Part shown: in pieces, positions 16,841-26,430 of the stretch
Position numbering within the stretch: the stretch's first letter is position 1
How the letters are laid out: every line of letters starts with the position of its first letter
NCBI GenBank assembly: GCA_036272595.1
Contig: DATAYM010000002.1
Coordinates: forward strand, 1-64,000
Direction of reading: 5' to 3'
DNA: 64,000 nt
From: Poindextera sp036272595
Lineage (GTDB): Bacteria; Pseudomonadota; Alphaproteobacteria; Caulobacterales; Caulobacteraceae
Notes under the pieces: model-generated
Database searches by the model: none
Told to the model about the DNA's origin: nothing
Seen by the model: only the letters and a program-made list of their open reading frames with translations
Program-made: the position numbers and the translations under genes

Positions 16841-17772
16841 ATCCCCAGCGCCGCCTTGATCTCGGCCAGGGTCGGCATCGACGGCGCGGCGCCCGGCCGC
16901 TCGGTGGAGAGGGCGGCGGCACGGTTGGCCCAGATCATCGCCGCTTCCAGCCCTTCGCCCACCGCTAGCCGCGCCGCCAGCACGCCGCAGAAGCAGTCGC
17001 CGGCCCCGGTGGTGTCGACCACCGCCGCCGGCCGCCCTTCGACCAGGGTCAGCCCCTCCGCCTCCACCGCGACGGCGCCGGCCGCGCCGAGGGTGACGAC
17101 GATGATCTGACCGCGCCGCGAGATCAGCCCGCGCGCGGCGGCGGCGACGTCGTCGATCAGCACCGGAACCGCCGCCGCGCCGGCATAGCGGGCCAGTTCG
17201 GTCTCATTGACGATCAGGATGTCGGCGACCGGAAACAGCCGCCGGCCGTCCTCCACCGCCGGGGCGGCGTTGAGGATGCGCGTCCCGCCCCGCGTCGCCG
17301 CCTGGGTGAACAGCGTCCCGATGGCGGCGACCGGCGTCTCCAGCTGCGCCAGGAAGACCGAGGCGCCCGCCAGGGCCGACGCGTCCCAATGGCTCGGCGT
17401 CAGCACCGCGTTGGCGCCGCCGGCGACCACGATGCTGTTCTCGCCGGCGGCCGAGACCCAGATGAAGGCCTGGCCGGTGGGATGGTCCGCCAGCGTCGCC
17501 ACCGCGTCGATAAGGACCCCTGCGCCGCGCATCGCCGCCAGCATGATCGCACCGGCCTCGTCCGCGCCCACCGCGCCGATGAGGGTCGTGCGGACGCCGC
17601 TCAGCGCCGCGGCGACCGCCTGGTTGCCGCCCTTGCCGCCGGGCAGGCGCTCGACGCCCAGGCCGGCGACGGTCTCGCCCGGCCGCGGCAGCTCGGCCAC
17701 CCGGCAGACGATGTCGAGGTTCAACGAACCGATGACGCAGACGCCCATGCCGTGCTCTTCCGAAGCTGTCAT
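16837..17772 (-). CDS. Ribokinase-like sugar kinase (PfkB family)
   Basis: A 311-residue PfkB-family kinase. The N-terminal signature is LPGGKGGNQAVAAA and the C-terminal one is DTTGAGDCFCGVLAARLA, where the Asp of GAGD is the catalytic base. An internal ATG at 17748 (GMGVCVIGS) is also plausible as the start. It phosphorylates ribose or a related sugar or nucleoside with ATP. It stands alone on the minus strand, divergent from the aldolase by 29 bp, so a kinase-plus-aldolase sugar-acid route is possible but unproven. Confidence 0.88.
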   Translation of the reverse strand: MTASEEHGMGVCVIGSLNLDIVCRVAELPRPGETVAGLGVERLPGGKGGNQAVAAALSGVRTTLIGAVGADEAGAIMLAAMRGAGVLIDAVATLADHPTGQAFIWVSAAGENSIVVAGGANAVLTPSHWDASALAGASVFLAQLETPVAAIGTLFTQAATRGGTRILNAAPAVEDGRRLFPVADILIVNETELARYAGAAAVPVLIDDVAAAARGLISRRGQIIVVTLGAAGAVAVEAEGLTLVEGRPAAVVDTTGAGDCFCGVLAARLAVGEGLEAAMIWANRAAALSTERPGAAPSMPTLAEIKAALGI

Positions 17773-17801
17773 TTCCGCTGGCCTGCTTATAGTCTCTGGG
17801 A

Positions 17802-18563
17802 ATGAGCGCCGCCTATCTGCCCGACGATCGCCTGAAATCCCGGCTGGCCGCGGGCGCGGTGGTGGGCTGCCACTGGCTGACCCTGGGCGCCGCGGTGCTG
17901 GCCGAGCTGGCGGCCGACGCCGGCGCCGAGAGCATCGTCATCGACATGCAGCACGGCCGCTGGGACCGCGAGGGGCTGGAGAACGCCATCGCCGGCATCG
18001 GCGGCCGTGCACCGTCGCTGGTACGCACCGCCGACGCCTCCGACTTCGCCATCGGCTCGGCGCTGGACGCCGGCGCGCACGGGGTGATCGTGCCGATGAT
18101 CGGCAGCGCCGCCGAGTGCGCATCGGTGGTCGCCGCCGCCCACTATCCGCCGTTCGGACGCCGCTCCGGGGGCGGGGCGCGGCCGGGCGCGGATTTCGCC
18201 GCCTATCGCGCCGCCATGGCCGAGCACCTGCTGGTCGCTGTGATGATCGAGACCGTCGCCGGACTGGAAGCCGCCGAGGCGATCGCGGCTACGCCGCGCC
18301 TCGGCACGATCTTCGTCGGACCCAACGACCTGTCGCTGGCGCTCGGCGAGGCGCAGGCCTCGCCGGTGTTCGAGGCGGCCCTGGCGCGGGTGCTCGCCGC
18401 CGGCAAGGCGGCCGGCGTGCCGGTCGGCGTCTACACCGCCCCCGACCAGGCGGCGAGCCGCGCCGCGCAAGGCTTCCAGCTCGTCGTGGTCGCCAGCGAC
18501 GTCCAGCTCAACCGCGCCGAGGCCAGGGTGGTCTGGAACCGGTTCCGCGGCCGGGCCGCCTAG
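17802..18563 (+). CDS. HpcH/HpaI-family class II aldolase
   Basis: A 253-residue protein with the family pattern VIDMQHGRWD, HGVIVPMI, MIETVAGLEAAEAIAATPRLGTIFVGPNDLSLALG. These carry the metal-binding Glu and Asp and the phosphate/pyruvate loop. Members cleave 4-hydroxy-2-oxo acids to pyruvate or glyoxylate plus an aldehyde, as in hydroxyphenylacetate or 2-keto-3-deoxy-sugar-acid breakdown. It precedes the XRE-cupin regulator by 12 bp and is divergent from the PfkB kinase. The aldehyde it releases is unknown. Confidence 0.88.
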   Translation: MSAAYLPDDRLKSRLAAGAVVGCHWLTLGAAVLAELAADAGAESIVIDMQHGRWDREGLENAIAGIGGRAPSLVRTADASDFAIGSALDAGAHGVIVPMIGSAAECASVVAAAHYPPFGRRSGGGARPGADFAAYRAAMAEHLLVAVMIETVAGLEAAEAIAATPRLGTIFVGPNDLSLALGEAQASPVFEAALARVLAAGKAAGVPVGVYTAPDQAASRAAQGFQLVVVASDVQLNRAEARVVWNRFRGRAA

Positions 18564-18575
18564 GACGCCGACGGC

Positions 18576-19136
18576 TTGACCTCCGACCCGCCCCTCCTCG
18601 GACCGCGCCTGCATCAGCTGCGCAAGAAGAAGAAGCTGACGCTCGACGAGCTGGCGGTGATGTCGGGCGTCTCCCGGTCGATGCTGAGTCAGATCGAGCG
18701 TGGCCAGGCCAACCCGACCTTCGCGACGCTGTGGAACCTGACCCGCGCTCTCGGCGTCGACTTGTCCGAACTGGTCCATGGCCAGAGCGGCAGCCAGGCG
18801 GCGGTGATCACCCTGCAGCCGGTGCATTTCACGCCGGAAATCCGCACCGAGGACGGCGGTTGCCTGCTGCGCATCCTGAGCCCGGCCGCCAACGCCGGCG
18901 GCTTCGAATGGTACGAGCTGATCATGCAGCCGGGCGCGTCGCTGGTGTCGGACGCGCACGCCGTGGGCTCCAGGGAACACCTGACGGTCCTCGACGGGGT
19001 GCTGGACGTGCAGTCCGGCGGCGAAACCACCTCGGTGCAGACCGGGGCGACGGCGCGCTACCCGGCCGACCTACAGCACGCCATCCATAATCGCGGCAAG
19101 AAACCGGCGCGGGCCCTGCTGGTGGTGGCCAGCTAG
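18576..19136 (+). CDS. XRE-family regulator with C-terminal cupin
   Basis: A 186-residue protein. An N-terminal HTH (about residues 10-65, LTLDELAVMSGVSRSMLSQIERGQANPTFATLWNL-type pattern) is joined to a small cupin domain (about 105-185, ending TGATARYPADLQHAIHNRG). Only a TTG at 18576 gives a full HTH, because the preceding aldolase stop is in the same frame and the next in-frame ATG falls inside the HTH. XRE-cupin regulators commonly control amino-acid and polyamine catabolism. It lies directly before kbl-tdh and is the likely regulator of threonine breakdown, perhaps also of the aldolase. Confidence 0.85.
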   Translation: MTSDPPLLGPRLHQLRKKKKLTLDELAVMSGVSRSMLSQIERGQANPTFATLWNLTRALGVDLSELVHGQSGSQAAVITLQPVHFTPEIRTEDGGCLLRILSPAANAGGFEWYELIMQPGASLVSDAHAVGSREHLTVLDGVLDVQSGGETTSVQTGATARYPADLQHAIHNRGKKPARALLVVAS

Positions 19137-19204
19137 AATTCCATTATCCTGGACGAAATATCCTGTATCGTGTAGAAGTGGGGCATTCCCAAGGGAGTCG
19201 CTCC

Positions 19205-20422
19205 GTGGCCGACGCCGCATTCAACGATCGCATCCGGACCACGCTCGCCGAGATCGCCGCCGAGGGTCTGGAGAAGCCCGAGCGCGTCATCGTTTCGCGT
19301 CAGGGACCTGTGGTCCGCATCCGCGACGCCGACGGGACCGTCCGCGAGGCGCTGAACCTGTGCGCCAACAACTATCTCGGCCTGGCCGGAGACCCGCGCG
19401 TCGCTGATGCAGCGGCGAAGGCCGCCAGCGACGCCGGCGCCGGCCTGGCCTCGGTGCGGTTCATCTGCGGCACCCACGGGCTGCACAAGGCGCTGGAAGC
19501 GCGGATCGCGGACTATCTCGGCTTCGCGGACGCGATCCTGTTCGCCGCCGCCTTCGACGCCAATGGCGGCGTGTTCGAGCCGCTGCTCGGCGAAGAGGAC
19601 GCCATCGTCTCCGACACGCTGAACCACGCCTCGATCATCGACGGAATCCGGCTCTGCAAGGCGGCCCGCTATCGCTACCGGGCCGGCGACATGGAGGACC
19701 TGGAATCGCAGCTGCGGGCGGCCCGCGGCGCCGGCGCCCGCACCGTGCTGATCGCCACCGACGGGGTCTTTTCGATGGACGGCCACATCGCCGACCTACC
19801 GGCGATCACCGCCCTGGCCGAGCGGCACGGGGCCCTGGTGATGGTCGACGACTGCCACGCCACCGGGCTGCTGGGCGCCAACGGCCGCGGCTCGCCGGAG
19901 TTCCGCGGCGTCGAGGGCCGCATCGACATCCTCACCGGCACCTTCGGCAAGGCGCTCGGCGGCGCCATGGGCGGCTTCGTGGCCGCCAGCCGCGAGGTGG
20001 TGGCGCTGCTGCGGCAGCGCGCCCGGCCCTACCTGTTCTCCAACGCCCTGGCCCCCGCCGTCTGTGGCGCCGCCCTGGAGGCGATCGCCATCGCCGACAG
20101 CGGGGAGGGCGCGGAGCTGCGCGCGCGGCTCTCGGCCAACGCCCAGGCCTTCCGCGCGCTGATGACGGCCAATGGGTTCGATCTTCTGCCGGGCGAGCAC
20201 CCCATCATCCCGGTCATGCTCGGCGAGGCGCGGCTGGCCCAACAGATGGCGCAGCGGCTGCTCGACGAGGGGGTGTTCGTCACCGGGTTTTCCTTCCCGG
20301 TGGTGCCGCGCGGCGCGGCCCGCATCCGCACCCAGGTCTCCGCCGCCCACGGCGCGGACCAGATCACCGAGGCGGCCGCCGCCTTCGAGCGCGCCCGCGC
20401 CTTTTGCGGAGCCGCCGCATGA
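19205..20422 (+). CDS. kbl: Glycine C-acetyltransferase (2-amino-3-ketobutyrate CoA ligase)
   Basis: A 405-residue alpha-oxoamine synthase. The PLP lysine is K249 in TGTFGKALGG; VDDCHATG (residues 214-221) supplies the PLP-binding Asp and His, and NLCANNYLGL and SVRFICGTHGLHKALE are family hallmarks. The GTG at 19205 is chosen over a GTG at 19178 because AAGGGAG lies about 8 bp before it. The enzyme splits 2-amino-3-oxobutyrate with CoA into glycine and acetyl-CoA, completing threonine degradation begun by Tdh. Its stop overlaps the tdh ATG. Confidence 0.95.
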   Translation: MADAAFNDRIRTTLAEIAAEGLEKPERVIVSRQGPVVRIRDADGTVREALNLCANNYLGLAGDPRVADAAAKAASDAGAGLASVRFICGTHGLHKALEARIADYLGFADAILFAAAFDANGGVFEPLLGEEDAIVSDTLNHASIIDGIRLCKAARYRYRAGDMEDLESQLRAARGAGARTVLIATDGVFSMDGHIADLPAITALAERHGALVMVDDCHATGLLGANGRGSPEFRGVEGRIDILTGTFGKALGGAMGGFVAASREVVALLRQRARPYLFSNALAPAVCGAALEAIAIADSGEGAELRARLSANAQAFRALMTANGFDLLPGEHPIIPVMLGEARLAQQMAQRLLDEGVFVTGFSFPVVPRGAARIRTQVSAAHGADQITEAAAAFERARAFCGAAA

Positions 20423-21456
20423 CCGCGACCATGGCGGGCCTCGCCAAGCTGCGGCCGGAGACGGGGCTGTGGATGACCAAGGCGCCGGTTCCGGCGCCCG
20501 GGCCGGAGGACGTGCTGATCAGGATCAGGCGCACGGCCATCTGCGGCACCGACCTGCACATCTATAACTGGGACGAGTGGGCCGCGCGGACCATTCCCGT
20601 GCCGATGATCATCGGCCACGAGTTCTCCGGCGAAATCGTCGAGATCGGCGCCCGGGTGAACCGGCCGCTGCGGGTCGGGCAGCGGGTCTCCGGCGAGGGC
20701 CATATCGTCGACCTGAACTCGGCGGCGTCGCGGGCCGGGCGCTTCCACCTTGATCCCAACACCGTCGGGGTCGGCGTCAACCGCCCCGGCGCCTTCGCCG
20801 AATACCTGTCGATACCGGCGTTCAACGTCGTGCCGCTGCCCGGCGACGTCAGCGACGAGGTCGGCGCCCTCTTGGATCCGCTCGGCAACGCCATGCATAC
20901 GGCCCAGCAGTTCGACCTCTTGGGCGAGGACGTGCTGGTCACCGGCGCCGGGCCGATCGGGGCCATGGCCGCCGCCATCGCCCGCCGCGCCGGCGCCCGC
21001 TCGGTGGTGATCACCGACATCAACGACTACCGGCTCGACCTCGCCGCCGGGCTGGCCGACGTCCGCCCGGTCAATGTCGCCAGGGAAGACTTGCGGGCGG
21101 TGATGGATCAGGAGGGCGTCGTCGAGGGTTTCGGCGTCGCCCTGGAGATGTCCGGCGCGCCGAGCGCCTTCGACCAGGCGATCGACGCCCTGGCCATGGG
21201 CGGCAAGCTGGCCATGCTGGGCCTGCCGGCGAGGCCGATGGACGTGGCCTGGTCGCGCATCATCCTGAAGGCGCTGACCATCAAGGGCGTCTACGGCCGC
21301 GAGATGTTCGAGACCTGGCGCAAGATGTTCGGCCTGCTGCACAGCGGCTTCGACCTGGAGCGGCTGATCACCCATCGCACCCGCGCCTGCGATTTCCAGG
21401 CCGGATTCGACGCGGCGCTCTCCGGCGAGGCCGGCAAGGTGGTGCTGAGCTGGTGA
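20419..21456 (+). CDS. tdh: L-threonine 3-dehydrogenase (zinc-type MDR)
   Basis: A 345-residue medium-chain dehydrogenase. The catalytic-zinc residues are C42 (ICGTDLHIYNWDEW), H67 and E68 (GHEFSGE); the NAD-binding motif is GAGPIG. IYNWDEW and GVGVNRPGAFAEY are typical of Tdh. The structural-zinc lobe (about residues 96-114) has no cysteines, unlike E. coli Tdh, which has four there; I recall other alphaproteobacterial Tdh proteins sharing this. It oxidises threonine to 2-amino-3-oxobutyrate for Kbl, and the ATGA overlap ensures coupled expression. Confidence 0.95.
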   Translation: MTATMAGLAKLRPETGLWMTKAPVPAPGPEDVLIRIRRTAICGTDLHIYNWDEWAARTIPVPMIIGHEFSGEIVEIGARVNRPLRVGQRVSGEGHIVDLNSAASRAGRFHLDPNTVGVGVNRPGAFAEYLSIPAFNVVPLPGDVSDEVGALLDPLGNAMHTAQQFDLLGEDVLVTGAGPIGAMAAAIARRAGARSVVITDINDYRLDLAAGLADVRPVNVAREDLRAVMDQEGVVEGFGVALEMSGAPSAFDQAIDALAMGGKLAMLGLPARPMDVAWSRIILKALTIKGVYGREMFETWRKMFGLLHSGFDLERLITHRTRACDFQAGFDAALSGEAGKVVLSW

Positions 21457-21616
21457 TCTTGCCCATTTCCTCTACCGCACCGATCTCCTCCCTTTTCGGT
21501 GCGGCCCTGTCGGCCGGGCGCCGTCGCGCTCGGCCGATTTTTTCCGGATCAGGCGATAGGCAAGGGCGTCGGGTGTAGGGTCGGCCGGTGTCGATGGGAA
21601 CCAAGGAGCCGGCGCG

Positions 21617-22993
<1,377 letters not shown>

Positions 22994-22996
22994 CGG

Positions 22997-23476
22997 CTAG
23001 GACGCCTCCAGCTGGGTCAGCGGCAGGGCCGTCGAGTCCTTGAGCGTGTCGAGGACGAAGCTGGAGCGGACGTCCTTCACCCCGGGCATCTTCAAGAGGT
23101 GCTGCAGGGTGAATTCGGCGTAGGCGTCCAGGTCGGAGACGACGATCTTGAGCAGATAGTCGAAGGAGCCGGTCATCATGTGGCAGGCGACGATTTCGGC
23201 GTGACCCTCCATGGCGGCGCGGAAGGCGGCGACCCCGACGTCGCTGTGCCGGTCCATCTGCACCTCGACGAAGGCCATGACGCCCAGGCCGATCTTGCGC
23301 CGGTCGAGCAGGGCGACATAGCCGCCGATCAGGCCTTGCGCCTCCAGCAGCTTGACCCGGCGCAGGCAGGGGCTGGGCGACAGCCCGACCCGTTCGGCCA
23401 GCTCGACATTGGACAGGTGCGCGTCGGTCTGCAGCACCTCGAGAATCCGCCGATCGGCGCGGGTCAGTCTTGGCAT
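22997..23476 (-). CDS. Lrp/AsnC-family transcriptional regulator
   Basis: A 159-residue regulator. The N-terminal HTH is LTRADRRILEVLQ to NVELAERVGLSPSPCLRRVKLLE, and the C-terminal RAM/AsnC ligand domain has ACHMMTGSFDYLLKI and GVKDVRSSFVL. The ATG at 23476 (MPRLTRADRR) fits the family length; upstream codons in the frame are in the promoter region. It is divergent from hpd with 126 bp between, so it probably activates phenylalanine/tyrosine catabolism in response to an aromatic amino acid. It is 3 bp from the convergent sdaA stop. Confidence 0.92.
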   Translation of the reverse strand: MPRLTRADRRILEVLQTDAHLSNVELAERVGLSPSPCLRRVKLLEAQGLIGGYVALLDRRKIGLGVMAFVEVQMDRHSDVGVAAFRAAMEGHAEIVACHMMTGSFDYLLKIVVSDLDAYAEFTLQHLLKMPGVKDVRSSFVLDTLKDSTALPLTQLEAS

Positions 23477-23485
23477 GAAATGACC

Positions 23486-23510
23486 TGGATTGTTTGAACT
23501 GGGAAATCCA
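23486..23510. promoter_or_regulatory. Inverted repeat TGGATT-N13-AATCCA in the lrp-hpd divergent region
   Basis: Arms at 23486-23491 and 23505-23510 lie 10 bp upstream of the lrp start codon. Lrp-family sites are loosely palindromic, so this may be the operator for autoregulation and for hpd. The same half-site TGGATTG occurs in the long inverted repeat at 56597, which may be chance. Confidence 0.4.
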
Positions 23511-23602
23511 ACGCCTAGATTCCTATGTGATCCGACCGTCAAAGCAAGGACATGACGATGGACCGGGCGTATCATGCCCACTCAATTTCCGGAGATCGCG
23601 CC

Positions 23603-24682
23603 ATGGCCGACCTGTTCGACAATCCCCTCGGCACCGATGGGTTCGAGTTCGTCGAGTTCACCGGACCGGACCCCGAGGCGATCAGGCGGCAGTTCGAGCG
23701 GATGGGCTTCGCCGCCGCCGCCCGCCACCGTTCCAAGAACGTGGTCCGCTACAAGCAGGGCGACATCAACTTCCTGCTGAACATGGAGCCGAGCGGCCAG
23801 GCGGCGGCGTTCCGCTCCGCCCACGGCCCCTCGGCCAACGCCATGGCCTTCCGGGTCAAGGACGCGGCCAAGGCCTTCGCCCTGGCGGTCGAGCGCGGCG
23901 CCACTCCGGTGCAGGGGCCGGTGGGGCCGATGGAGCTGAACATCCCGGCCATCGAGGGAATCGGCGGCTCCAACCTCTATCTGGTCGACCGCTACGGGGC
24001 CCAGGCCATCTACGACGTCGATTTCAAGCCGATCGAGGGGGCGGAAGCGGCGGAGGCCGAGAACAATGTCGGCCTGACCTATCTCGACCACCTGACCCAC
24101 AATGTGCGCCGCGGCCAGATGGGCAAATGGGCCGACTTCTACGAGCGCATCTTCAACTTCCGCGAAATCCGCTATTTCGACATCGAGGGCCAGCAGACCG
24201 GCCTGATCTCCAAGGCGATGACCAGCCCGGACGGCAAGATACGCATTCCGCTGAACGAGAGCCGCGACGACCACTCGCAGATCGAGGAATTCCTGCGCGA
24301 CTATGGCGGCGAGGGCATCCAGCACCTGGCGCTGGGGACCGGCGACATCTACGCCTCGGTCGAGGCCATGCGCGCGCGGGGCCTGAAGTTCCAGGACACA
24401 GTCGAGACCTATTTCGAGCAGATCGAGGCTCGCCTGCCCGGCCACGGCGAGGACGTGGCGCGGCTGAAGGCCGGCCGCATCCTGATCGACGGCGCACCCA
24501 GCGAAGGCCAGGGCCTGCTGCTGCAGATCTTCACTGAGAACGCGCTGGGGCCGATCTTCTTCGAGATCATCCAGCGCAAGGGCAACGAGGGCTTCGGCGA
24601 GGGCAATTTCAAGGCGCTGTTCGAGAGCCTGGAGCTGGACCAGATTCGCCGCGGCGTGCTGCCGGCCAGGAAGTCGGCCTAG
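23603..24682 (+). CDS. hpd: 4-hydroxyphenylpyruvate dioxygenase
   Basis: A 359-residue two-domain VOC-fold dioxygenase. The iron ligands are H163 (YLDHLTHNV), H241 (GIQHLALGT) and E321 (FFEIIQRKGNEGFGEGNF), and the C-terminal gate helix is present. The ATG at 23603 gives MADLFDNPLG, the usual family beginning, with GGAG 8 bp upstream; ATGs at 23552 and 23558 would add an atypical extension. It turns 4-hydroxyphenylpyruvate into homogentisate. It heads the hpd-maiA-fahA-phhA run and is divergent from an Lrp regulator. Confidence 0.96.
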   Translation: MADLFDNPLGTDGFEFVEFTGPDPEAIRRQFERMGFAAAARHRSKNVVRYKQGDINFLLNMEPSGQAAAFRSAHGPSANAMAFRVKDAAKAFALAVERGATPVQGPVGPMELNIPAIEGIGGSNLYLVDRYGAQAIYDVDFKPIEGAEAAEAENNVGLTYLDHLTHNVRRGQMGKWADFYERIFNFREIRYFDIEGQQTGLISKAMTSPDGKIRIPLNESRDDHSQIEEFLRDYGGEGIQHLALGTGDIYASVEAMRARGLKFQDTVETYFEQIEARLPGHGEDVARLKAGRILIDGAPSEGQGLLLQIFTENALGPIFFEIIQRKGNEGFGEGNFKALFESLELDQIRRGVLPARKSA

Positions 24683-24694
24683 GGCGAGAGCGCT

Positions 24695-25369
24695 GTGAGC
24701 GAGGTGCTCCTCTTCGACTATTGGCGATCCTCCGCCGCCTATCGGGTGCGCATCGGGCTCAACCTCAAGGGCGTCCGCTACGACAGCCGCGCGATCAACA
24801 TCCTGCCGGGCCGCGACGAGCAGCTGGCGGCGGATTATCTGGCGCTCAACCGCCAGGGGCGGGTGCCGATGATCCGCACGCCGCGCGGGACGCTGGTGCA
24901 GTCGATGGCGATCCTGGAGTGGCTGGACGAGACCCGTCCCGACCCCGGCTTCCTCCCCGTCGACCCCTGGGATCGGGCCCAGGTGCGCGCCTTCGCTGCG
25001 ACCGTCGCCTGCGACATCCATCCGCTGAACAACCTCGCCACGCAAAGGCAGATCCACGCCCAGTGGGGCGATGATCCGGCCGGGCTGAAGACCTGGGGCG
25101 AGCACTGGGTCGGCCGCGGCTGCGAGGTGCTCGAGGGCCAGTTGGCCGGCCTGCCGTCGCATCGCTTCGCCTTTGGCGATCAGCCGAGCCTGGCCGACAT
25201 CTGCCTGGTTCCGCAGCTCTACAACGCCCGGCGGATGGGGCTCGACCTGTCGCCCTATCCCCGTCTGGTCGGGGTCGATGCGGCGGCGCGCGCCCATCCG
25301 GCCTTCGCGGCCGCGGCCCCCGAATTGCAACCGGACGCTCCCGAGACGGTTTCGAGGGCAGGCCTATGA
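24695..25369 (+). CDS. maiA: Maleylacetoacetate isomerase (zeta-class GST)
   Basis: A 224-residue glutathione transferase fold with the zeta-class signature WRSSAAYRVRIGLNLKG (SSxxxxRVRIAL-type) at residues 10-26, then QGRVPMI and QSMAILEWLDE in the GSH site. The GTG start is 12 bp after hpd. It isomerises maleylacetoacetate to fumarylacetoacetate with glutathione. Its stop overlaps the next ATG (ATGA), so it is coupled to fumarylacetoacetase. Confidence 0.95.
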   Translation: MSEVLLFDYWRSSAAYRVRIGLNLKGVRYDSRAINILPGRDEQLAADYLALNRQGRVPMIRTPRGTLVQSMAILEWLDETRPDPGFLPVDPWDRAQVRAFAATVACDIHPLNNLATQRQIHAQWGDDPAGLKTWGEHWVGRGCEVLEGQLAGLPSHRFAFGDQPSLADICLVPQLYNARRMGLDLSPYPRLVGVDAAARAHPAFAAAAPELQPDAPETVSRAGL

Positions 25370-26430
25370 AGCTGGCATCGCTCAAGGGCGGTCGCGACGG
25401 CCGCCTCGTGGTGGTCTCGCAAGACCTGGACTGGTGCGCCGACGCCTCGGCCGTCGCGCCGACCCTGCAGGGCGCGCTCGACGACTGGGGGCGTTGCGCG
25501 CCGATGCTGCACTCGCTGGCTGGCGAGGTCGAGGCGGGGAGCGCCCAGTGCTGGCCGTTCCGCCAGCATGACTGCGCCTCGCCGCTGCCGCGCGCCTATC
25601 AGTGGGCCGACGGCTCGGCCTATGTGAACCACGTCCAGCTGGTGCGCCAGGCGCGCGGCGCGGAGATGCCGGAGAGCTTCTGGAGCGAGCCCCTGATGTA
25701 CCAGGGCGGCGGCGACGGCTTCCTCGGCCCCCACGATCCGATCCCGCTGGTCGATGAGGCCTGGGGCTGCGATTTCGAGGGCGAGGTCGCGGTGGTCACC
25801 GGCGACGTGCCGCTGGGCGCCACGGCGTCCGAAGCGCTGCCGATGATCCTGCTGGTGATGCTGGCCAACGACGTCTCGCTGCGCAACCTGATCCCGGCCG
25901 AGCTGGCCAAGAGCTTCGGCTTCTTCCAGTCCAAGCCGGCCTCGGCCTTTTCGCCGGTGGCGGTGACGCCGGACAAACTGGGCGGGGCCTGGAAGGCCGG
26001 CAAGCTGCACGGCGCGCTGGAAGTGCGGCTGAATGGCGAGGTGTTCGGCCGCGCCGACGCCGGTGTCGACATGACCTTCGATTTCGGCCGGCTGATCGCC
26101 CACGCCGCCAAGACCCGCAGCCTCGGCGCCGGATCGATCGTCGGCTCCGGCACGGTCTCCAATCGTGACGCGGACGGCGGCCCCGGCCGGCCCATCGCCG
26201 GGGGCGGCCTGGGCTATTCCTGCATCGCCGAGCTGCGCACGGTCGAAACCCTGCTGCACGGGGCGGCGCAAACGCCGTTCCTCAAGGACGGCGACCGGGT
26301 GCGCATCGAGATGAGGGACGGGGGCGGGCGCTCCATCTTCGGCGCCATCGACCAGGCCGTCGCCCAATGCGCGCGCGAGGAGGCGGTCTCGCCGGAGCTG
26401 CTGCGCTGGCGCATGGGACGGCACGCATGA
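25366..26430 (+). CDS. Fumarylacetoacetase (FAH family)
   Basis: A 354-residue FAH-fold hydrolase. The metal-site region CDFEGEVAVVTGDVPLG (about residues 130-145) supplies Glu and Asp, NDVSLRNL follows and SGTVSN near residue 265 closes the active site. It is shorter than the animal-type enzyme (about 420 residues) and of the bacterial FahA type. It splits fumarylacetoacetate into fumarate and acetoacetate, the last step of tyrosine degradation. It overlaps maiA upstream and phhA downstream by 4 bp each. Confidence 0.92.
   Translation: MKLASLKGGRDGRLVVVSQDLDWCADASAVAPTLQGALDDWGRCAPMLHSLAGEVEAGSAQCWPFRQHDCASPLPRAYQWADGSAYVNHVQLVRQARGAEMPESFWSEPLMYQGGGDGFLGPHDPIPLVDEAWGCDFEGEVAVVTGDVPLGATASEALPMILLVMLANDVSLRNLIPAELAKSFGFFQSKPASAFSPVAVTPDKLGGAWKAGKLHGALEVRLNGEVFGRADAGVDMTFDFGRLIAHAAKTRSLGAGSIVGSGTVSNRDADGGPGRPIAGGGLGYSCIAELRTVETLLHGAAQTPFLKDGDRVRIEMRDGGGRSIFGAIDQAVAQCAREEAVSPELLRWRMGRHA

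Noticed and set aside
17207..19090. A 627-codon plus-strand frame across kinase, aldolase and XRE genes
   Set aside because: It runs through three well-supported genes in a different frame, with Arg/Pro/Ala-rich sequence typical of a shadow frame.
19146..19165. Repeated ATCCTG before kbl as an XRE-cupin operator
   Set aside because: A 6-bp repeat is too short to separate from chance, and the spacing is not distinctive.
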